Of a stretch of 23,947 bases of DNA, positions 1-7,978 are shown piece after piece. The stretch comes from Bacteroidota bacterium (GTDB lineage: Bacteria > Bacteroidota > Bacteroidia > Chitinophagales > Chitinophagaceae). Where the stretch lies: contig JAEZCV010000193.1 in assembly GCA_023429985.1 (NCBI GenBank), forward strand, positions 1 through 23,947, given 5' to 3'. The notes beneath the pieces are model-generated. The model searched no databases, had not been told where the DNA came from, and worked only from the letters and a program-made list of their open reading frames with translations. Every line of letters starts with the position of its first letter. Position 1 is the stretch's first letter. Made by a program: the position numbers and the translations under genes.

Positions 1-327
1 AGTGTGGACACACCATTGTCGGAAGGAGAAGAAAGCACACTTCTGGATGTGCTGGAAAATACAAATGCAGAAAAAACAGATTCGGCACTTGATCACCACC
101 AGTCATTAAAAACAGAAATCGACCGTTCGCTTCAAACGCTTACCGAAAGGCAGAAAGAAGTGATATGTTATTTCTTTGGCATTGGTGTGGATCATCCTTT
201 AAGCCTTGAAGATATAGGGGAAAGATTCAATCTTACAAGGGAAAGGGTACGCCAGATAAAAGATAAGGCTATTACCAAGCTGAGAACACAGCAAAAATCA
301 AATTTGTTACGTAGTTACCTGGGATAA
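1..327 (+). CDS. rpoD: RNA polymerase primary sigma factor RpoD/SigA, C-terminal part
   Basis: Partial gene: the reading frame is open from base 1, so the true start lies left of the window and the GTG at base 4 is internal. About 108 residues remain, covering the end of region 3 and all of region 4. Region 4 shows the RpoD signature: LTERQKEVICYFFGI, then the -35-recognition helix-turn-helix SLEDIGERFNLTRERVRQIK, then KAITKLR. It ends in LRSYLG, a tail typical of Bacteroidota primary sigma factors. It directs core RNA polymerase to housekeeping promoters. In this phylum these have -33 TTTG and -7 TAnnTTTG elements, both visible elsewhere in the window. A strong hairpin terminator follows. 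An alternative sigma-70 factor is unlikely given the region 4 match and the tail. Confidence 0.95.
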   Translation, partial: SVDTPLSEGEESTLLDVLENTNAEKTDSALDHHQSLKTEIDRSLQTLTERQKEVICYFFGIGVDHPLSLEDIGERFNLTRERVRQIKDKAITKLRTQQKSNLLRSYLG

Positions 328-369
328 TAATTTCCGTCCAAATCCTTGTTATCTTTGCGCGAACTTTTT

Positions 370-400
370 AAATGAGCATCTTAGGATGTTCATTTTTTTT
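370..400 (+). terminator. Rho-independent terminator of rpoD
   Basis: An 11-bp stem (370-380 with 385-395, one G-U pair) closes on a TTAG loop and runs into a T-tract to 400. It lies about 45 bases past the rpoD stop. The remaining bases to ffh (401-483) show no convincing consensus promoter. Confidence 0.8.
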
Positions 401-483
401 AGGCCATGCGGGTACAATATCTGCATTGACATCAACAAAATAAATCATTAAATAAGGGGAAGTCCCTGTTTAAATATCAAAAT

Positions 484-1809
484 ATGTTTGAATCGTTACA
501 GGACCGGCTGGAAGGTGCCTTTAAAAACCTCAAGGGCGAGGGAAGAATAACAGAACTGAATGTTGCAGCCACCGTGAAAGAGATCCGCCGTGCGCTGGTG
601 GATGCGGATGTGAACTATAAAATTGCCAAGGATTTTACCGATACGGTAAGAGAAAAGGCAATGGGTGAAAAAGTGCTTACTGCTATCAGTCCCAGCCAGT
701 TAATGGTAAAGATCGTAAAAGATGAACTGGTAAGTTTGATGGGTAACGAGGCGGCGGAATTCAATTCAAAGGGTGCGCCTGCCGTGATACTGATCGCCGG
801 CTTGCAGGGAAGCGGAAAAACCACCTTTAGCGGAAAGCTTGCCAATTATTTAAAGAAACAAAAGAAACTTTCTCCGCTGCTGGTGGCTGCCGACGTTTAC
901 CGCCCGGCGGCGATGGAGCAGCTAAGGGTTTTGGGAGAGCAGATAGGCGTTGAAGTTTTTATTGAAACAGAAAACAAGAACCCAGTTGAAATTGCCCAGA
1001 ATGCCATTCGCGAGGCAAAAGCAAAAAACAAGAATGTTGTTATCATTGATACGGCAGGCCGACTGGCCATTGATGAAGCCATGATGACCGAGGTTTCGAA
1101 TATTAAATCGGCCGTGAATCCACAGGAGATTTTATTTGTGGTGGACAGTATGACGGGGCAGGATGCGGTGAATACGGCCAAGGCTTTTAACGACAGGCTG
1201 GATTTTTCGGGCGTTGTGCTTACCAAGCTTGATGGCGATACCAGAGGTGGTGCGGCGCTTTCGATCAAATACACGGTTAACAAGCCCATTAAGTTTATCA
1301 GCAGTGGTGAAAAGCTGGATACGCTTGATATTTTTTACCCGGACAGGATGGCGCAGCGCATCCTGGGAATGGGAGACATCACCACCCTTGTTGAAAAAGC
1401 GCAGGCAGAATTTGATGAAGAACAGGCCAGGAAGCTGGAAAAAAAGATCAGGAAGAACCAGTTTGATTTTGCGGATTTCAAGCAGCAGCTGGAGCAGATC
1501 AAGAAGATGGGAAATATCAAGGATTTGCTGGGCATGATCCCGGGAGTTGGAAAATCCATTAAGGATATTGATATCAGCGATGATGCTTTTAAAGGCATAG
1601 AAGCCATCATAAATTCGATGACAAAGGAAGAAAGGGCCAATCCCGACCTGATTGATGGAAGCAGAAGAAAACGCATTGCCAAAGGCAGTGGAAAGGAGAT
1701 TTCGGAGGTGAATGCCTTTATGAAACAGTTTGAGCAAATGAGGGAAATGATGAAGTCCATGAACAAAATGCCCATGAGGGGAATGATGCCGGGAATGGGA
1801 AAAAGATAA
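484..1809 (+). CDS. ffh: Signal recognition particle protein Ffh (SRP54)
   Basis: A 441-residue GTPase that binds SRP RNA and signal sequences of nascent membrane and secreted proteins, delivering ribosomes to FtsY at the membrane. N domain (about 1-95) begins FESLQDRLEGAFKNLKG. The G domain has the P-loop GLQGSGKTT (106-114), DTAGR near 190 and TKLDGDTRGG near 247. The C-terminal M domain (from about 325) is methionine-rich and contains GMIPGVGK and SRRKRIAKGSG, the SRP-RNA-binding segment. It ends in a GMMPGMGK tail. Length is normal for the family. The ATG at 484 gives the canonical N-terminus. It precedes rpsP and rimM, the usual ffh-rpsP-rimM order, but rpsP has its own promoter. Confidence 0.98.
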   Translation: MFESLQDRLEGAFKNLKGEGRITELNVAATVKEIRRALVDADVNYKIAKDFTDTVREKAMGEKVLTAISPSQLMVKIVKDELVSLMGNEAAEFNSKGAPAVILIAGLQGSGKTTFSGKLANYLKKQKKLSPLLVAADVYRPAAMEQLRVLGEQIGVEVFIETENKNPVEIAQNAIREAKAKNKNVVIIDTAGRLAIDEAMMTEVSNIKSAVNPQEILFVVDSMTGQDAVNTAKAFNDRLDFSGVVLTKLDGDTRGGAALSIKYTVNKPIKFISSGEKLDTLDIFYPDRMAQRILGMGDITTLVEKAQAEFDEEQARKLEKKIRKNQFDFADFKQQLEQIKKMGNIKDLLGMIPGVGKSIKDIDISDDAFKGIEAIINSMTKEERANPDLIDGSRRKRIAKGSGKEISEVNAFMKQFEQMREMMKSMNKMPMRGMMPGMGKR

Positions 1810-1834
1810 AATTGGAAAAACCTTACCGGGAATA

Positions 1835-1865
1835 TTTGAATTTTAAGTCTTTAGCCTTAGATTTG
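1835..1865 (+). promoter_or_regulatory. Bacteroidota-type promoter for rpsP
   Basis: TTTG at 1835-1838, exactly 19 bases, then TAGATTTG at 1858-1865: full match to the phylum consensus TTTG-N19-TAnnTTTG. If the final G sits near -4, transcription starts about 1869, giving a leader of about 42 bases before the ATG at 1911. Confidence 0.8.
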
Positions 1866-1910
1866 CACACTTAATTTTATTATTTCACCGCATTTAAATT
1901 TCTATTTAAG

Positions 1911-2357
1911 ATGCCAGTTAAAATCCGTTTACAGAGACACGGGTCAAAAAAGAGACCCTTTTACTTTATTGTAGTTGCAGATGCCCGCAGCCCCCGCGAT
2001 GGTAAATTCGTTCAAAAACTAGGTACTTACAATCCACTGACAACACCTGCTACCGTGCAGTTGGATCGTCAGCGTGCATTGGACTGGCTTCAGAAAGGAG
2101 CACAGCCAACAGATACCGTTAGAAAGATTTTATCTTACAAGGGTGTGTTATACCTGAAGCATTTATTGCGTGGTGTTACACTTGGTTTGTTTGACGAAGC
2201 AACCGCAATGACAAAATTTCAATCCTGGCATTCCGAGCATGAAGCTCAGATCAGAAAGCGCCAGGAAGAAGCCCAACGTGAAAGACGAAGCAGAAGGAAT
2301 CCTCCTTACCAGCGCAGGGAAAGAAGACCCGCCGCTGATGCAGGTTCTGAAGCATAA
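1911..2357 (+). CDS. rpsP: 30S ribosomal protein S16
   Basis: Small-subunit ribosomal protein needed for 30S assembly. The N-terminus PVKIRLQRHGSKKRPFYFIV and the segments DARSPRDGKFVQKLGTYNP and RALDWLQKGAQPTDTVRKIL are diagnostic of S16. At 148 residues it is longer than the roughly 80-90-residue proteobacterial protein. The extra C-terminal part (from about residue 95) is highly basic and rich in Arg, Glu and Ala, an extension common in Bacteroidota S16. It has its own consensus promoter and is closed by a strong terminator, so it may be a single-gene transcript although rimM follows. Confidence 0.98.
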   Translation: MPVKIRLQRHGSKKRPFYFIVVADARSPRDGKFVQKLGTYNPLTTPATVQLDRQRALDWLQKGAQPTDTVRKILSYKGVLYLKHLLRGVTLGLFDEATAMTKFQSWHSEHEAQIRKRQEEAQRERRSRRNPPYQRRERRPAADAGSEA

Positions 2358-2379
2358 CCTTACGGACTTCAACTGATTT

Positions 2380-2405
2380 AATCCCGCACCTGCGGGATTT
2401 TTTTT
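2380..2405 (+). terminator. Rho-independent terminator of rpsP
   Basis: An 8-bp stem AATCCCGC/GCGGGATT (2380-2387 with 2392-2399) with a 4-base loop, followed by an uninterrupted T-run to 2405. It separates rpsP from rimM. Confidence 0.9.
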
Positions 2406-2421
2406 ATAGAATTTCTGCATT

Positions 2422-2429
2422 TAATTTTA
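2422..2429 (+). promoter_or_regulatory. Possible -7 element for rimM
   Basis: TAATTTTA matches TAnnTTTG at five of six specified bases and lies just upstream of the rimM ATG (2438), after the rpsP terminator. TTTT stands where the -33 TTTG is expected. Weak evidence, but rimM needs its own promoter if the terminator works. Confidence 0.35.
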
Positions 2430-2437
2430 CTCCGGTA

Positions 2438-2953
2438 ATGAATGATTATTTTAAAATTGGCAAGCTGGTTTCTGTTTTTGGCCTGAAAGGAGAATTGATA
2501 CTGAAACACAGCCTGGGAAAAAAAACCTCGTTGAAAGGTCTTGCTGCTGTTTTTATTGAAGAAAAAAAAGAAAGCTTCATTCCATGGTTTATAGAAAGCA
2601 CCAGGATAAAATCGGAAGAAGAAATTTATTTGAAATTAGAAGGGATGAACAATAAAGAGCAGGCAGGAAAACTGGTTCAAAAGGAAGTATGGCTTCCGGA
2701 AGAAGAAATGAAAAAATTCTCCGCTAAATCATCACCCATAAATCTTTTGGGCTATGAAATAATTGAGAATGAGGAAAGCCTTGGAAAGATCCTTGAAGTA
2801 ATAGAGCAGCCGCACCAGTTATTATGCAGGATCGAGATAAAAGAAAAAGAAGCTTTGATACCGCTTCACGAGGAAACGGTATTAAAGATCGATCATAAGA
2901 AACAGCAGGTCAGGGTTGAGCTACCTCCAGGATTACTGGAAATTTATCTGTAG
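2438..2953 (+). CDS. rimM: Ribosome maturation factor RimM (16S rRNA processing)
   Basis: Assembly factor for the 30S head that binds S19 and helps mature 16S rRNA; cytoplasmic. The N-terminal RimM domain (1-90) opens with FKIGKLVSVFGLKGELILK, matching the family's G-x-hydrophobic...G-x-x-G-E pattern. The second half (about 100-171) is a PRC-barrel-like domain including LLGYEIIENEESLGKILEV and LIPLHEETVLKID, where families normally have a conserved (L)IP near the end. Length (171 residues) is typical. It follows rpsP as usual, but trmD and rplS, which normally come next, are absent. Its last 44 bases overlap the end of the DinB-like gene on the other strand. Confidence 0.95.
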   Translation: MNDYFKIGKLVSVFGLKGELILKHSLGKKTSLKGLAAVFIEEKKESFIPWFIESTRIKSEEEIYLKLEGMNNKEQAGKLVQKEVWLPEEEMKKFSAKSSPINLLGYEIIENEESLGKILEVIEQPHQLLCRIEIKEKEALIPLHEETVLKIDHKKQQVRVELPPGLLEIYL

Positions 2954-3518
2954 AAACGCCGGTTGCCCTGATGGCATTTCTCGCCTGTATCATATGTCTT
3001 TGCTGATGAGCGATCAGGAAGCGAAAGGTATCGCCAAGTTTGAGTTTGATAAACTTACTAATGGAAATTGGAATTTTAATGGATTCCAGGTTCATTTGAC
3101 GGGCACGTTCCAGCAGGTTCAATAGTTGCTTTTGCCCGGCAATAAATTCGGCCAGCACTTTTTCGGCATTCATTCCCATATCGGGGCGATAGCCTTTAGG
3201 GGCTTTCATTTTATTTTTTACTTCGTAAACATTTTTAGGCAACATCATATTGGTAAAATAATTACCAAAGAAGCCAGGCACAAACCATGTGTTTACTTCT
3301 TTTGATCTTTGAGTCATTGCACTTTCAACGGCGGGCAGATAATAGCGATTGTACATGTTAAGATGTTCAATGGCCTGTGCGGCGCTCCATTTACCTTCCT
3401 GCGGAGGATAGCAAAGTTTTATCGTATCTACCATTGCCAGGTGCTCCGTTGCCTGGATCAATTGCTGAACGTCCTTTTCCAATTGACTGATCAGTTCCGC
3501 GCTTTTATATTTTTTCAT
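2910..3518 (-). CDS. DinB/YfiT-superfamily four-helix protein
   Basis: A 202-residue cytoplasmic protein of the DinB/YfiT-like metal-binding superfamily (unrelated to DNA polymerase IV, despite the name). Family hallmarks: the W-x-x-x-Q-x-x-E-H-L-N segment (KWSAAQAIEHLN, about 43-54) and the C-terminal AHQQRHMIQA (about 169-178), whose His residues would form a three-His metal site with the one in EHLN. Family members include bacillithiol- or mycothiol-dependent transferases and many proteins of unknown role; nothing here fixes the substrate. It is transcribed toward rimM and overlaps it by 44 bases, without a terminator between them. Upstream (3519-3700) no clear promoter was seen. Confidence 0.8.
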   Translation of the reverse strand: MKKYKSAELISQLEKDVQQLIQATEHLAMVDTIKLCYPPQEGKWSAAQAIEHLNMYNRYYLPAVESAMTQRSKEVNTWFVPGFFGNYFTNMMLPKNVYEVKNKMKAPKGYRPDMGMNAEKVLAEFIAGQKQLLNLLERARQMNLESIKIPISISKFIKLKLGDTFRFLIAHQQRHMIQARNAIRATGVSTDKFPVILEVAQP

Positions 3519-3700
3519 ACTGCTGTTTTCTCCTTTTTAATAAGTGCAAAATCTTTGCCCTGCTACAAATAAAGAAAGAGATAGGCTTCTTTCCATCCAA
3601 AACAGGTTGAGACAAAATTAAACCATGATGAATTGCTAAAAACACACACTGAAATTTTTCCCGGCAAAATTCAATCAACCTCTACACTTACCTTTAAGTT

Positions 3701-4867
3701 TTGGAAAACAAGCAATCACATATAGCCCATTTTGACCTGGAAGCATTTTTTGTTTCGGTAGAACTTTTAAAAAATCCGCATTTAAAAGGACGCCCTTTAA
3801 TTGTGGGAGGAGATGGAAAAAGAGGAATCGTTGCAGCATGCAGCTATGAGGCAAGAAAATATGGAATTCAAAGTGCCATGCCTTCTGTTACTGCCAAAAA
3901 ACTTTGTCCGGATGCCGTTTTTTTAAAAGGAAGCCACCACGAATACAGTAAATATTCCAGGATGGTAACGGATATTATTGCCGAAGCAGTGCCACTATAT
4001 GAAAAAGCATCCATCGATGAGTTTTATGTTGATCTGTCGGGTATGGAAAAATTTTTTGGGGTGAGCCAGTTTACCCGGGAATTAAGAAAGAAGATCACTG
4101 CTGAAACAGGGTTACCCATTTCGTACGGTTTATCTACCAGTAAAATGGTGAGCAAGATGGCAACCAATGAAGCAAAACCAAATGGCTTCCTGGAAATTCC
4201 TGCAGGCAAAGAAACTGCTTTTTTATGGCCATTGACTGTTGATAAAATTCCAGGAGTAGGAAAACAAACCCTTATTGAATTACAATCACTGGGATTGTAT
4301 ACCATAAAAGACATTGCCCATTGTGAAATAAAATTTCTTGAAAATAAATTTGGTAAATGGGGTAAAAAACTATTTGATAAAGCCCATGGTATTTCCGGAT
4401 CTGTTATTGAGCCCTACAGCGAACAAAAATCCATTTCGCATGAAACCACATTTCATGATGACAGTAATGAATGGGAATTTTTAAACCGCCAGCTGGTAAA
4501 ACTCACCGAGGAAACCGCTTATGAACTAAGGAAGGATGAAAAGCTTACGGGTTGTGTAACGGTAAAGATCAGGTATGCCGACTTCAGTACATTTTCGAAG
4601 CAGGAAATTATTGATTATACAGGCATAGATAATGTGCTGCTGTTAAAAGTCCAGGACCTGTTTAAGAAGCTGTATAAAAAAGGTGAGAAGATTCGCTTGC
4701 TGGGTGTGCGTTTCAGTCATTTAGTACCCATGACGCTGCAAATGAATTTGTTTGATAATGCTGCAGAGCGGTTAGAATTATATAAAGCTGTAGACAAGAT
4801 AAAAAACCAGTTTGGCAAAGGACTGATTACAAAAGCCACGGCCATTAAAAAGAAAGGGCAGGAGTAA
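3701..4867 (+). CDS. dinB: DNA polymerase IV (Y-family translesion polymerase)
   Basis: A 388-residue error-prone polymerase that bypasses DNA lesions. The palm carries HFDLEAFFVSVE (catalytic D12; second Phe is the likely steric gate) and SIDEFYVDLSG (catalytic D106, E107). Then come the GLSTSKMVSKMA finger motif, a helix-hairpin-helix (KIPGVGKQTLIELQSLGL), and a little-finger domain to the end. The start must be the TTG at 3701: the frame has a stop at 3695-3697, and the first internal ATG (residue 60) would remove the catalytic D12. No beta-clamp motif is obvious at the C-terminus; QMNLFD near 367-372 resembles a clamp-binding QxxLF peptide. No LexA-like operator was recognised upstream. 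Confidence 0.95.
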   Translation: MENKQSHIAHFDLEAFFVSVELLKNPHLKGRPLIVGGDGKRGIVAACSYEARKYGIQSAMPSVTAKKLCPDAVFLKGSHHEYSKYSRMVTDIIAEAVPLYEKASIDEFYVDLSGMEKFFGVSQFTRELRKKITAETGLPISYGLSTSKMVSKMATNEAKPNGFLEIPAGKETAFLWPLTVDKIPGVGKQTLIELQSLGLYTIKDIAHCEIKFLENKFGKWGKKLFDKAHGISGSVIEPYSEQKSISHETTFHDDSNEWEFLNRQLVKLTEETAYELRKDEKLTGCVTVKIRYADFSTFSKQEIIDYTGIDNVLLLKVQDLFKKLYKKGEKIRLLGVRFSHLVPMTLQMNLFDNAAERLELYKAVDKIKNQFGKGLITKATAIKKKGQE

Positions 4868-4892
4868 AATCGGCAGTTGTTTTATGAATCCT

Positions 4893-4900
4893 TAATTTTA
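4893..4900 (+). promoter_or_regulatory. Possible -7 element for the M20 peptidase gene
   Basis: TAATTTTA, five of six specified bases of TAnnTTTG, 41 bases before the ATG at 4942. No TTTG at the right distance upstream. Low confidence; it resembles the candidate before rimM. Confidence 0.3.
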
Positions 4901-4941
4901 GCCCCTCCGGAAAATTAGTTTTTACATAAATAAACATTGTT

Positions 4942-6309
4942 ATGCAAACATCTTGGAAAGAGTACCAGGAAAAGAACCAGCAAAGATTTTTAGATGAAAT
5001 GCTTGAGTTATTAAGGATACCTTCAATTTCGGCAAAGTCGGAAAGAAAGGAAGACATGCGCAAGTGCGCAGAACTTGTAAAACAAAGATTACTCGACTCG
5101 GGAGCAGATAAAGCTGAAGTAATGGAAACAGATGGCCACCCTGTGGTTTATGGCGAAAAGATTATTGATCCATCTAAACCAACCGTTCTGGTTTATGGAC
5201 ATTATGATGTTCAGCCGCCAGAACCGCTTGAGCTATGGAACAGTGAACCTTTTGACCCGGTTATAAAAGATGGCAAGGTGTATGCTCGCGGAAGTGCCGA
5301 TGATAAAGGGCAGTTTTACATGCATGTGAAAGCCATGGAAATTATGAGTAAGACCAACAGCATGGAAACCAATATTAAATTTTTAATTGAGGGTGAAGAA
5401 GAAGTGGGCTCTCCCAATCTTGGAAAATTTGTTGCTGATCATAAGGAGCTTTTAAAAACAGATGTGATACTGATAAGTGACAGTGCATTACTGAGTATGG
5501 ATACCCCGACACTGGATGTAGGTATGCGCGGACTTTCTTATATAGAAGTTGAAGTTACCGGGCCAGACCGCGACCTGCACAGCGGAACTTATGGAGGTGC
5601 AGTTGCAAACCCTGTAACCATGTTGTGTAAACTCATTGCTTCCTGTCATGATGAGAATAATCATATTACCATTCCTGGATTTTATGATGATGTTGCTACT
5701 GCAACCGAAGAAGAAAGAACCCTGCTGGCTAAAGCACCATTTGATGAAGAAGAATATAAAAAAGAATTAGGGATTAAAGAGGTATGGGGCGAAAAAGGCT
5801 ATACTACAAATGAAAGAACCGGCATCAGGCCCACGCTTGAAGTAAATGGCATCTGGGGAGGATATACAGGAGAAGGTGCAAAAACGGTTCTCCCATCAAA
5901 AGCATTTGCAAAAATTTCATGCAGGCTTGTTCCCAACCAGTCTTCGCATAAGATCACTGATCTTTTAATTAAATATTTCACGGAGAATGCTCCAAAAGGC
6001 GTTACAGTAAAAGCAGAATTACATCATGGTGGTGAACCTTATGTTACACCCATAGATTACAAAGGTTATAAAGCAGCAGCGAAAGCCATTCTTACAACTT
6101 TTGGGAAAGATCCGATACCTGTTCGAGGTGGCGGCAGTATTCCTATCTGTACCTTACTTGAAAAAGAACTGGGCGTGAAAATTGTTTTCATGGGATTTGG
6201 TTTAGACAGTGACAACCTGCATTCGCCCAATGAAAAATTCGGACTGGAGAATTATTTCAAGGGAATTGAAACCATTCCATATTTCCATAAATATTTTGCA
6301 GAGAATTGA
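4942..6309 (+). CDS. M20 family metallo-dipeptidase
   Basis: A 455-residue zinc aminoacyl-/dipeptidase of the M20 family (CNDP/DapE/PepV superfamily), probably cytoplasmic because no signal peptide is present. Metal-site motifs are all visible: YGHYDVQPP (H87, D89), ARGSADDKG (bridging D120), EGEEEVGS (catalytic E152 with ligand E153), SD at 179-180, and a late HSPNE providing the last His. The lid domain (about 195-330) begins with GLSYIEVEVTGPDRDLHSG, typical of the carnosinase-like subgroup. Expected reaction: hydrolysis of small peptides; exact substrate unknown. It has its own terminator just downstream and does not seem tied to its neighbours. Confidence 0.92.
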   Translation: MQTSWKEYQEKNQQRFLDEMLELLRIPSISAKSERKEDMRKCAELVKQRLLDSGADKAEVMETDGHPVVYGEKIIDPSKPTVLVYGHYDVQPPEPLELWNSEPFDPVIKDGKVYARGSADDKGQFYMHVKAMEIMSKTNSMETNIKFLIEGEEEVGSPNLGKFVADHKELLKTDVILISDSALLSMDTPTLDVGMRGLSYIEVEVTGPDRDLHSGTYGGAVANPVTMLCKLIASCHDENNHITIPGFYDDVATATEEERTLLAKAPFDEEEYKKELGIKEVWGEKGYTTNERTGIRPTLEVNGIWGGYTGEGAKTVLPSKAFAKISCRLVPNQSSHKITDLLIKYFTENAPKGVTVKAELHHGGEPYVTPIDYKGYKAAAKAILTTFGKDPIPVRGGGSIPICTLLEKELGVKIVFMGFGLDSDNLHSPNEKFGLENYFKGIETIPYFHKYFAEN

Positions 6310-6314
6310 TGATG

Positions 6315-6345
6315 AAGGCCGGGTTCAATCCCGGCTTTTTATTTT
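6315..6345 (+). terminator. Rho-independent terminator of the M20 peptidase gene
   Basis: AAGGCCGGG (6315-6323) pairs with CCCGGCTTT (6330-6338) around a TTCAAT loop, followed by T-rich sequence. It also fills the 29-base gap to the convergent gene, whose stop lies at 6339-6341. Confidence 0.8.
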
Positions 6346-7394
6346 ACAGGCTGGGATGCTTTTTCCTGCGCTTCGGATTTTTCTTCCTCATCGGCATGCG
6401 GAACTTTATCTGCATGATCTTCACCCGGTTCGTATTGAAGTTTAATGTACATAGCAAAATGATCGGAGCCAAAAGGTGGAAGTCTTTTCATTTCAACCCA
6501 GCCAAAATGTTTTGAACAAAATATATAATCCAGCGGGAACCGGAACCACCAGTGGAAAGCTGAATAAGTACTAAAGAATCCACGTCCACGACGGGGATCA
6601 AGTAAACCACTTACTTTTCTGAAGAGGGTTGTTACATGGCTCCAGGCAACATCGTTCAAATCGCCCATAACAATGCATGGATGTTTTTCTTCTTTTGCCA
6701 GCAGTGCAATCTTCATCAGTTCTTTGTCTTTAGCTGTAGAAGTAAGTGATTCATCCGGAACGGGAGGTTTTGGATGAAGTCCATACACCTTTATCCACTT
6801 ACCCGAAGGCAGCATAGCTTCGGCTTCAATGGAAGGCACATCATCTTCCACCCGGAAAAGAATTTTTTCGTTGCGCAGTTTGAGTTTACTGTAAAAAAGT
6901 AATCCGTAAGTATTATCAATTGGCTTTTTCAAACTAAAGGGATAATAATTATCAAGATCTTTCATTGCCTTCTCCCATTTATGGTCGGTTTCTACAAGAA
7001 GAACCAGGTGTGGTTCAATTGATTTTATCAGAGAAACCAGGCGATGGTATTGCTCATTGTCTTCCAAAACATTTGCGGTAATAACTTTCAACTCATCATT
7101 TTCATTTATAATTCTGGCAGCTTTCATTTCCTTTGGCGCTAACCAGGTGTAAGGATAAATTTTAATGCACAGGTAAATGCAGGCGGTTACCAGGGGTAGC
7201 ACCACCCATAGAAAATAATCCTGAAAAGAAGATCTGAAAATGAAAGTGGCAATAAGAAGCACAATGCCAATGACCAGCTTTTGCAGGCGTGGATACTCCA
7301 GTGACCTGAAAGTCCAGTAGTCATTTCTAACCAGAGGAAGCACTGTTGCCGTAAGAAATAAAACAGCTAATACTGATATTATTATTCCTGCCAT
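6339..7394 (-). CDS. Membrane-anchored endonuclease/exonuclease/phosphatase-family protein
   Basis: A 351-residue protein with three N-terminal membrane helices (about 3-22, 39-54, 60-79) followed by an EEP-fold catalytic domain. Active-site residues expected of the DNase I-like fold are present: TANVL (N108), VETD (E135), YGLHPKPP (H207), GDLNDV (D245, N247), LDYIF (D289) and GSDHF (D311, H312). The family hydrolyses phosphodiesters or phosphomonoesters in nucleic acids, lipids or nucleotides; this subgroup is common in Bacteroidota and has no assigned substrate. The catalytic domain probably lies on the outer face of the inner membrane if three helices are correct. The C-terminal tail (from about 322) is a charged, low-complexity Glu/Lys/Ala stretch. 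Confidence 0.88.
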   Translation of the reverse strand: MAGIIISVLAVLFLTATVLPLVRNDYWTFRSLEYPRLQKLVIGIVLLIATFIFRSSFQDYFLWVVLPLVTACIYLCIKIYPYTWLAPKEMKAARIINENDELKVITANVLEDNEQYHRLVSLIKSIEPHLVLLVETDHKWEKAMKDLDNYYPFSLKKPIDNTYGLLFYSKLKLRNEKILFRVEDDVPSIEAEAMLPSGKWIKVYGLHPKPPVPDESLTSTAKDKELMKIALLAKEEKHPCIVMGDLNDVAWSHVTTLFRKVSGLLDPRRGRGFFSTYSAFHWWFRFPLDYIFCSKHFGWVEMKRLPPFGSDHFAMYIKLQYEPGEDHADKVPHADEEEKSEAQEKASQPVK

Positions 7395-7486
7395 TTAATC
7401 AATTATCTATTTTTTCAACTTAAGCCGCTATTCACTTTTCAACAATATGCAATCATCAACACTAATGAAAATAACTTTTTATTGTG

Positions 7487-7505
7487 TGAAGTTTTAAAAA
7501 CTTCA
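7487..7505. repeat. Inverted repeat in the divergent intergenic region
   Basis: TGAAGTTTT and AAAACTTCA are arranged as a near-perfect palindrome around a central A, between the divergent EEP and S4 genes (gap 7395-7591). No T-tract follows on either strand, so it is not a clear terminator; it could be an operator. Function not known. Confidence 0.4.
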
Positions 7506-7580
7506 TCATGTAATTAAAAAACCATACCGTTAAAATATACTCAACCTCATTGTTAGCCAGAAGCAATACAAAGTTCTCTT

Positions 7581-7588
7581 TAATTTTG
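7581..7588 (+). promoter_or_regulatory. -7 element for the S4-domain gene, implying a leaderless mRNA
   Basis: TAATTTTG is a full match to TAnnTTTG and ends four bases before the ATG at 7592. With the usual spacing the transcript would begin at or next to the start codon. No TTTG is seen at the -33 position. Confidence 0.45.
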
Positions 7589-7591
7589 GTG

Positions 7592-7978
7592 ATGGCTGAA
7601 AAAATAAGGCTAGACAAATATTTATGGGCGATCCGGCTGTTCAAAACCCGGTCGCTTGCTTCAGATGCGATTGACGCGGGAAAGGTGAAGTTCCAGGGAA
7701 GCAGTGTGAAACCAAGTAAGGCTGTGTCAATTGGCGATGAATATGATGTAAAAACTGAAGGAAGGCGCTGGATAATAAAGGTCAGGGATTTGCTGGAAAA
7801 ACGAATTGCCTACAGCGAGGCTATAAAATATTATATTGACCTTACACCGCCGGAAGAACTTGAAAAGCCTGCATTCCAGTCAGAATCATTTTATACAGGA
7901 AAAAGGCCAAGTAAAGTTGGAAGGCCAACAAAAAAGCAAAGAAGGGAGATGGATGATTTTTTCGGCGAAGAAGGTTAA
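7592..7978 (+). CDS. S4-domain RNA-binding protein, Hsp15 (HslR)-like
   Basis: A 128-residue basic protein. The S4 fold fills the first 60 residues: IRLDKYLWAIRLFKTRSLAS, then DAGKVKFQG and KPSKAVSIGDEY, as in Hsp15, which binds free 50S subunits carrying stalled peptidyl-tRNA. The C-terminal tail is basic and ends GRPTKKQRREMDDFF, a form common in Bacteroidota Hsp15 homologues. The frame is open farther upstream to a TTG at 7550, but the ATG at 7592 starts right before the S4 domain and fits the family. Its stop overlaps the convergent hemN stop by four bases. Role in ribosome rescue is inferred from the family. Confidence 0.85.
   Translation: MAEKIRLDKYLWAIRLFKTRSLASDAIDAGKVKFQGSSVKPSKAVSIGDEYDVKTEGRRWIIKVRDLLEKRIAYSEAIKYYIDLTPPEELEKPAFQSESFYTGKRPSKVGRPTKKQRREMDDFFGEEG

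Noticed and set aside
350..357. TATCTTTG, a perfect -7 match just before the rpoD terminator
   Set aside because: No TTTG at -33, and a transcript from it would hit the terminator at 370-400 at once. Probably chance, though a very short RNA cannot be excluded.
615..1775. Several long minus-strand open frames inside ffh
   Set aside because: They are reading-frame shadows of a clearly real ffh; their translations resemble no family and they overlap each other.
2910..3518. Naming the DinB-like gene as a DNA-damage polymerase
   Set aside because: It is the unrelated DinB/YfiT four-helix family; the polymerase is the next gene at 3701.
7550..7591. Upstream TTG start extending the S4 protein by 14 residues
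   Set aside because: The added residues are not part of the S4 fold, and the -7 element at 7581 would lie inside the coding region.
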